This document shows, one piece after another, positions 60,668-64,000 of a stretch of DNA of 64,000 nucleotides. Origin of the DNA: JACIYW01 sp014359745. Its GTDB lineage: Bacteria > Pseudomonadota > Alphaproteobacteria > Rhodobacterales > Rhodobacteraceae. The DNA is taken from assembly GCA_050433985.1 (NCBI GenBank), contig JBNPWE010000003.1, positions 1 through 64,000 of the forward strand. Direction: 5' to 3'. The translations under genes were made by a program, and so were the position numbers. The notes beneath the pieces were generated by a model that worked only from the letters and a program-made list of their open reading frames with translations, was not told the DNA's origin and ran no database searches. Numbering within the stretch: the first letter of the stretch is position 1; each line of letters starts with the position of its first letter.

Positions 60668-61360
60668 ATGGGCCAGAGTAATGAGGCGGGCAATGAGGCG
60701 GATCTGGTCTGGCTGGCGGGCGACGTGCCCGCCTCGGCCCGCTTCGACGATCCCTATTTTTCACGCGCGGGCGGGCTCGATGAAACCCGGCATGTGTTTC
60801 TGGCGGGCAATGACCTGCCCGCGCGCCTGCGCCCCGGCTTTCATGTCGCCGAACTCGGCTTTGGCACCGGGTTGAACATGCTGGCCCTTTGGCTGGCATG
60901 GCGCGGCACGGGGCGCGATGGCACCCTGCACTACACGGGGTTCGAGGCCAACCCGTTGCACGCCCCCGACATCCGCCGTGCCCTTGCCGCCTTTCCGCAG
61001 GTGGCAACCCACGCCGCGCCCTTCCTTGACCAATGGGCCACCGGCGCGCGCCACATCACCCTTCCGGGGCTCCGCGCCCGGATCATCACCGGCGACGCGG
61101 GCGAAACCCTGCCCCACTGGCCCGACCGCGCCGATGCCTGGTTTCTCGACGGGTTTTCCCCCGCTAAAAACCCCGGCCTCTGGTCGCCCGCGCTGATGCA
61201 GGCTGTGGCCGATCACACAGCACCCGGCGGCACCTTCGCCACCTATACCGCCGCGGGCCATGTGCGCCGTGCTTTGAACGCCGCCGGATTCACGGTAGAG
61301 CGGGTGCAAGGCTATGGCCATAAACGGCACATGACCATCGGGCGAAAGGACGCGGCGTGA
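60668..61360 (+). CDS. mnmD: tRNA U34 methyltransferase MnmD (MnmC2 domain)
   Basis: 230-aa SAM-dependent methyltransferase that makes mnm5s2U34 from nm5s2U34 in tRNAs. Motifs are FDDPYFSRAGGLDETRHVFL at the start, the SAM loop VAELGFGTGLNMLALW, and the catalytic WFLDGFSPAKNPGLWS with GTFATYTAAGHVRRALNAAG. It corresponds to the N-terminal half of E. coli MnmC. ATG 60668 gives the family start; GTG 60665 is next to it. The GTGA overlap with the EamA gene suggests a shared transcript. Confidence 0.92.
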   Translation: MGQSNEAGNEADLVWLAGDVPASARFDDPYFSRAGGLDETRHVFLAGNDLPARLRPGFHVAELGFGTGLNMLALWLAWRGTGRDGTLHYTGFEANPLHAPDIRRALAAFPQVATHAAPFLDQWATGARHITLPGLRARIITGDAGETLPHWPDRADAWFLDGFSPAKNPGLWSPALMQAVADHTAPGGTFATYTAAGHVRRALNAAGFTVERVQGYGHKRHMTIGRKDAA

Positions 61361-62265
61361 CAGAACAGAACACCCGGCTGGGCATCTGGCTGATGGTCGC
61401 CACCACCCTGATATTCGCGGCGCAAGACGGGATTTCCCGGCATCTGGCCAGCGAATACAGCGTGCTGATGGTGGTGATGATCCGCTTCTGGTTTCTGGGG
61501 GCTTTCGTGATGGCGATGGCGGCGCGGCGCGCCGGGGGCCTGCGGCGCGCCGCCATTTCGGCCCGGCCCGGCCTGCAACTTGTCCGCGCCCTGCTCCTGA
61601 CCGCCGAGATTTGCGTGATGATCGCCGGTTTCACGGTTCTGGGGCTGATCGAAAGCCACGCGGTTTTCATCTCTTATCCGCTGTTGGTCGCGGCACTTTC
61701 CGGCCCGGTTCTGGGCGAAAAGGTCGGCTGGCGGCGGTGGGGCGCGATCGGCATCGGCTTTGTCGGAATGCTGATCATCCTGCAACCGGGGATGGCGGTG
61801 TTTTCGCCCCATGCGCTGATTCCGCTTCTGGCGGCGTTCATGTTCGCGCTTTACGGGCTGCTGACGCGCTTCGTCGCGCGCCATGATACGTCCGAGGTCA
61901 GTTTCTTCTGGACCGGGGTCGCGGGGGCGGTGATCATGACGGCGGTCGGCATCTGGTTCTGGGAACCGATGACCGGGGGGGATTGGGCCTGGATGGGGAT
62001 CTTGTGCTGCACCGGGGTCGCCGGTCACTGGACGCTGATCAAATCCTACGAGGTGGCCGAGGCATCGGCAGTGCAGCCCTTCGCCTATCTGCAACTGGTG
62101 TTCGGGGCGTCCATTGGCTTTTTCGTCTTTGACGAGGTGCTGCGCTGGAACGTGGTGGTGGGGGCGGTGTTCGTGGTCGCCGCCGGCCTCTTCACGCTAT
62201 GGCGCGCGCGCCAGGTCTCGGCAGGCCCGACCCCGGTCCTGCCCGGCGATCCCACCGGCCGGTGA
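61357..62265 (+). CDS. EamA/DMT-family transporter
   Basis: 302-aa protein with ten predicted membrane helices in two EamA repeats (helices 1-5 and 6-10). The first ends in LGEKVGWRRWGAIGIGFVGM and the second has AYLQLVFGASIGFFVFDEVL, the repeated motif of drug/metabolite exporters such as RhaT or YdcZ relatives. It starts at GTG 61357 overlapping mnmD. The transported compound is not predictable from sequence. Confidence 0.87.
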   Translation: MTEQNTRLGIWLMVATTLIFAAQDGISRHLASEYSVLMVVMIRFWFLGAFVMAMAARRAGGLRRAAISARPGLQLVRALLLTAEICVMIAGFTVLGLIESHAVFISYPLLVAALSGPVLGEKVGWRRWGAIGIGFVGMLIILQPGMAVFSPHALIPLLAAFMFALYGLLTRFVARHDTSEVSFFWTGVAGAVIMTAVGIWFWEPMTGGDWAWMGILCCTGVAGHWTLIKSYEVAEASAVQPFAYLQLVFGASIGFFVFDEVLRWNVVVGAVFVVAAGLFTLWRARQVSAGPTPVLPGDPTGR

Positions 62266-62334
62266 CGGGGGCGTTGCGGGCCCTTGGTTTCCGCGCGCCA
62301 AGCGATTAGGCTTGTTCTGGAACGGAGGAACATC

Positions 62335-62622
62335 ATGCCCCTGCCCCTTGCCCCGCTTGCCGGTCTGGCGCTGCGCTATGGCGCGGTGGCGCTGGCGGCA
62401 TATGCGTTGACGCGCGCCCGTTCACCGGGCCGCACCGATCAGCGCGCCGAAGATGCGCTTGACGATCTGGCCGAAGGCGTGGCACTTCACCGCCCCGCCG
62501 ACCGGCCCGGTCAGCATAGCGCGCAGGCCCGGTTCCGGCGGGTGATACGATTGGGGGCCGATGGCCCCGGTGTGGAACTGGATGCGGCCGCAATCGGGCG
62601 GTTGCGGTTTCGAAAGGTCTGA
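62335..62622 (+). CDS. small hypothetical protein with N-terminal hydrophobic segment
   Basis: 95-aa protein starting ATG 62335 with a GGAGG ribosome site. The first 25 residues (LPLAPLAGLALRYGAVALAA) form one membrane helix or an uncleaved signal. A soluble tail with TRARSPGRTDQRAEDALDDL and a basic RRVIRLG follows. I do not recognise a family. It lies between the EamA and GST genes on the same strand, 1 bp before the GST start, so co-expression is likely. Confidence 0.7.
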   Translation: MPLPLAPLAGLALRYGAVALAAYALTRARSPGRTDQRAEDALDDLAEGVALHRPADRPGQHSAQARFRRVIRLGADGPGVELDAAAIGRLRFRKV

Positions 62623-62623
62623 C

Positions 62624-63232
62624 ATGCGGCTGTTTTACTCTCCGGCCTCGCCCTATGTGCGCAAGGTGATGGTCGTGCTTCACGAAACCGGGCAGGTGGG
62701 CGACGTGACGCTTGTTCCGGCGGGCGGCACCCCGGTTGATCCCGCCACCATGCCGGTGGCGATCAACCCGATGGGCAAGATCCCCACCCTCGAACGCCCC
62801 GACGGCCCGGCGCTTTATGACAGCCGGGTGATCTGCCGCTATCTCAACGACCGGGCGGGCGCCGCGCTTTATCCCGCAGCCCCCCGCCTGTGGGAAACCC
62901 TGACGCTGGAGGCAACCGGCGACGGCATCCTCGATGCGGCGATCCTGATGATCTACGAAAGCCGCACCCGCCCCGAAGAACACCGCGTCCCCGCCTGGGT
63001 CGAGGGGCAATGGGCCAAGATCGCCCGCGCCCTTGACGTGCTGAACGCGCGCTGGATCAGCCACCTCAACGGCCCGCTCGATATCGGGCAGATCGCGGTT
63101 GGCGCGGCGCTGGGCTATCTTGATCTGCGCCTTGACGCGCGCAACTGGCGCATGGGCCGCCCCGAACTGGCCGCCTGGGCCGAAGGATTCGGCCAACGCG
63201 ACAGCATGATCGCCACCACACCCAAAGGCTGA
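62624..63232 (+). CDS. glutathione S-transferase family protein
   Basis: 202-aa protein with an N-terminal thioredoxin-like domain, MRLFYSPASPYVRKVMVVLH, followed by INPMGKIPTLERPDG and LYDSRVICRYLND, which binds glutathione. An all-helical C-terminal domain completes it. The catalytic residue is likely Ser/Pro of SPASPY rather than Tyr or Cys. The start is ATG 62624; the upstream frame overlaps the previous gene. Detoxification or isomerase roles are possible. Confidence 0.88.
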   Translation: MRLFYSPASPYVRKVMVVLHETGQVGDVTLVPAGGTPVDPATMPVAINPMGKIPTLERPDGPALYDSRVICRYLNDRAGAALYPAAPRLWETLTLEATGDGILDAAILMIYESRTRPEEHRVPAWVEGQWAKIARALDVLNARWISHLNGPLDIGQIAVGAALGYLDLRLDARNWRMGRPELAAWAEGFGQRDSMIATTPKG

Positions 63233-63260
63233 ACCGGCCCTGCGCGGACCCGGTCCGAAA

Positions 63261-63282
63261 ATTGCGGGCATATTGCGGGCAT
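63261..63282 (+). repeat. two 11-bp direct repeats upstream of petA
   Basis: ATTGCGGGCAT occurs at 63261-63271 and again at 63272-63282 without a spacer. One helical turn separates the copies, so two protein subunits could bind side by side. It lies about 190 bp before petA and 28 bp after the GST stop. Confidence 0.65.
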
Positions 63283-63297
63283 ACCGGCGCGCCGCCG

Positions 63298-63314
63298 GAT
63301 TTTCTGCGAAAATC
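63298..63314. promoter_or_regulatory. 7-bp inverted repeat upstream of petA
   Basis: GATTTTC (63298-63304) and GAAAATC (63308-63314) flank TGC, a compact 17-bp dyad in the region that must hold the petA promoter. It could be an operator or the end hairpin of the GST transcript; no T-run follows. Confidence 0.45.
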
Positions 63315-63468
63315 TGACATTTCCGACCCTTGCTGCGACATGATAACCCGAATGTGCGCTGGACTGCCCCGGCAGGGACGGCTAAATACCGCGCAGAAGG
63401 GCTGCGCCGTGGCGCGGCCAAACCGGAATTTGGCCGCCTGACCCGCGGTCGTGAAAGGGAGACGTCTC

Positions 63469-64000
63469 GTGTCACACGCAGAAGACAGGCCGGGAACCCG
63501 CAGGGATTTCCTTTACTATGCCACCGCCGGGGCGGGCGCGGTCACTGCCGGTGCCGCGATCTGGCCGCTGGTCAACCAGATGAACCCCTCGGCCGATGTG
63601 CAGGCCATGTCGTCGATTCTGGTGGATATCAGCGGTGTCGAAACGGGCACCCAGTTGACGGTGAAATGGCGCGGCAAGCCGGTGTTCATCCGTCGCCGCA
63701 CCGAAAAGGAAATCTCCGAAGGCCGCGCCGTCGCCCTGTCCGATCTGGTCGATCCGCTGGCCGAAAACGCCAACATCGCGGGCGAAGCACCGGCCACCGA
63801 CGAAAACCGCACCCTTGACGAGGCCGGCGAATGGCTGGTGATGATCGGCGTCTGCACCCACCTGGGCTGCGTGCCGATCGGCAACAACGCGGGCGATTTC
63901 GACGGCTGGTTCTGCCCCTGCCACGGCTCGCATTACGATACGGCAGGCCGTATCCGCAAAGGCCCGGCGCCGCGAAACCTTGATATTCCGCTGGCGGTCT
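63469..64000 (+). CDS. petA: cytochrome bc1 Rieske iron-sulfur subunit PetA (cut by window edge)
   Basis: Rieske [2Fe-2S] protein of the cytochrome bc1 complex, which moves electrons from ubiquinol to cytochrome c. Residues 1-177 are seen. A twin-arginine signal-anchor (TRRDFLYYATAGAGAVTAG) leads to the hinge and then the cluster motifs CTHLGC (from C129) and CPCHGSHYD. The sequence around them, EGEWLVM-like EAGEWLVMIGVCTHLGCVPIG, matches Rhodobacter closely. Start is GTG 63469 with AAGGGAG upstream. petB and petC would follow beyond the window. In relatives RegA controls this operon. Confidence 0.95.
   Translation, partial: MSHAEDRPGTRRDFLYYATAGAGAVTAGAAIWPLVNQMNPSADVQAMSSILVDISGVETGTQLTVKWRGKPVFIRRRTEKEISEGRAVALSDLVDPLAENANIAGEAPATDENRTLDEAGEWLVMIGVCTHLGCVPIGNNAGDFDGWFCPCHGSHYDTAGRIRKGPAPRNLDIPLAV

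Noticed and set aside
1..64000. CRISPR array or phage module
   Set aside because: No regularly spaced direct repeats of 25-40 bp with unique spacers, no cas genes, no capsid, terminase or integrase genes were seen.

Overview
The window reads as a high-GC alphaproteobacterium of the Rhodobacterales (Paracoccaceae/Rhodobacteraceae type). The support is direct: a RegB-SenC-RegA redox-control locus, the start of a Rhodobacter-like petA, the block rsmB - heparinase-like - purH - lspA - DUF3035 lipoprotein - two M16 peptidases - mutL - rmuC, two Hint-domain proteins, and a luxR/luxI pair. Almost all sequence is coding. The only gene-free stretches above 300 bp are 7330-7761 and 12373-12763, and both carry possible decayed sequence.

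Layout. 1-7.3 kb: the tail of an unknown gene, then one operon of acyl-CoA ligase, SDR and a complete LIV-type ABC importer, behind a leader with a 16-bp palindrome and three 15-bp tandem repeats. 7.7-12.4 kb: divergent ubiquinone genes, ubiD-ubiX on the minus strand and ubiT-ubiU-ubiV on the plus strand, with an FNR/FnrL-type box between them. 12.7-14.4 kb: tRNA-Arg(CCT), a LacI-family regulator and a DksA/TraR zinc-finger protein. 14.4-18.6 kb: putrescine-type ABC importer on the minus strand (potG-H-I-F), with a large hairpin between potG and potH. 18.8-26.4 kb: branched-chain aminotransferase, SPOR-tailed D,D-carboxypeptidase, HAD phosphatase, clpS, RsmC-like methyltransferase, an SDR lacking its catalytic lysine, tig and tRNA-Leu(TAG). 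26.5-37.1 kb: two Hint proteins, a TPP enzyme, smc, a GntR regulator, rarA and a DegP/DegQ protease. 37.1-38.7 kb: luxI, luxR and a tiny divergent ORF. 38.8-43.3 kb: DUF1643, truB, a phosphodiester-glycosidase-like protein and rbfA; then dapB, a small secreted protein and an SdhAF4-like ORF. 43.4-55.2 kb: the rsmB-to-rmuC run. 55.3-58.0 kb: regA, senC and regB. 58-63.2 kb: MaoC and CitE-like enzymes, a split MnmC pair, EamA transporter, a small membrane protein and a GST. 63.47 kb to the end: petA, cut by the window edge.

How it fits together. The ubi cluster with its FNR box and the RegBA/SenC locus both point to a respiratory lifestyle switching with oxygen: ubiTUV make ubiquinone without O2, and RegB is known to sense the quinone pool. 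petA and the SdhAF4-like factor belong to the same quinone-linked chain. Quorum sensing (luxIR) is present. The LIV/CoA-ligase operon looks like an accessory module for taking up and activating an organic acid.

The most notable non-gene signal is a dispersed intergenic repeat of about 90-110 bp, with a GAGTATTT core. Five copies plus one self-inverted pair sit mostly between convergent genes. No single new defence or mobile system was found. The best leads are the repeat family, the operon-leader repeats at 367-426, the lysine-less SDR, the split divergent MnmC pair and several genes under 60 codons.
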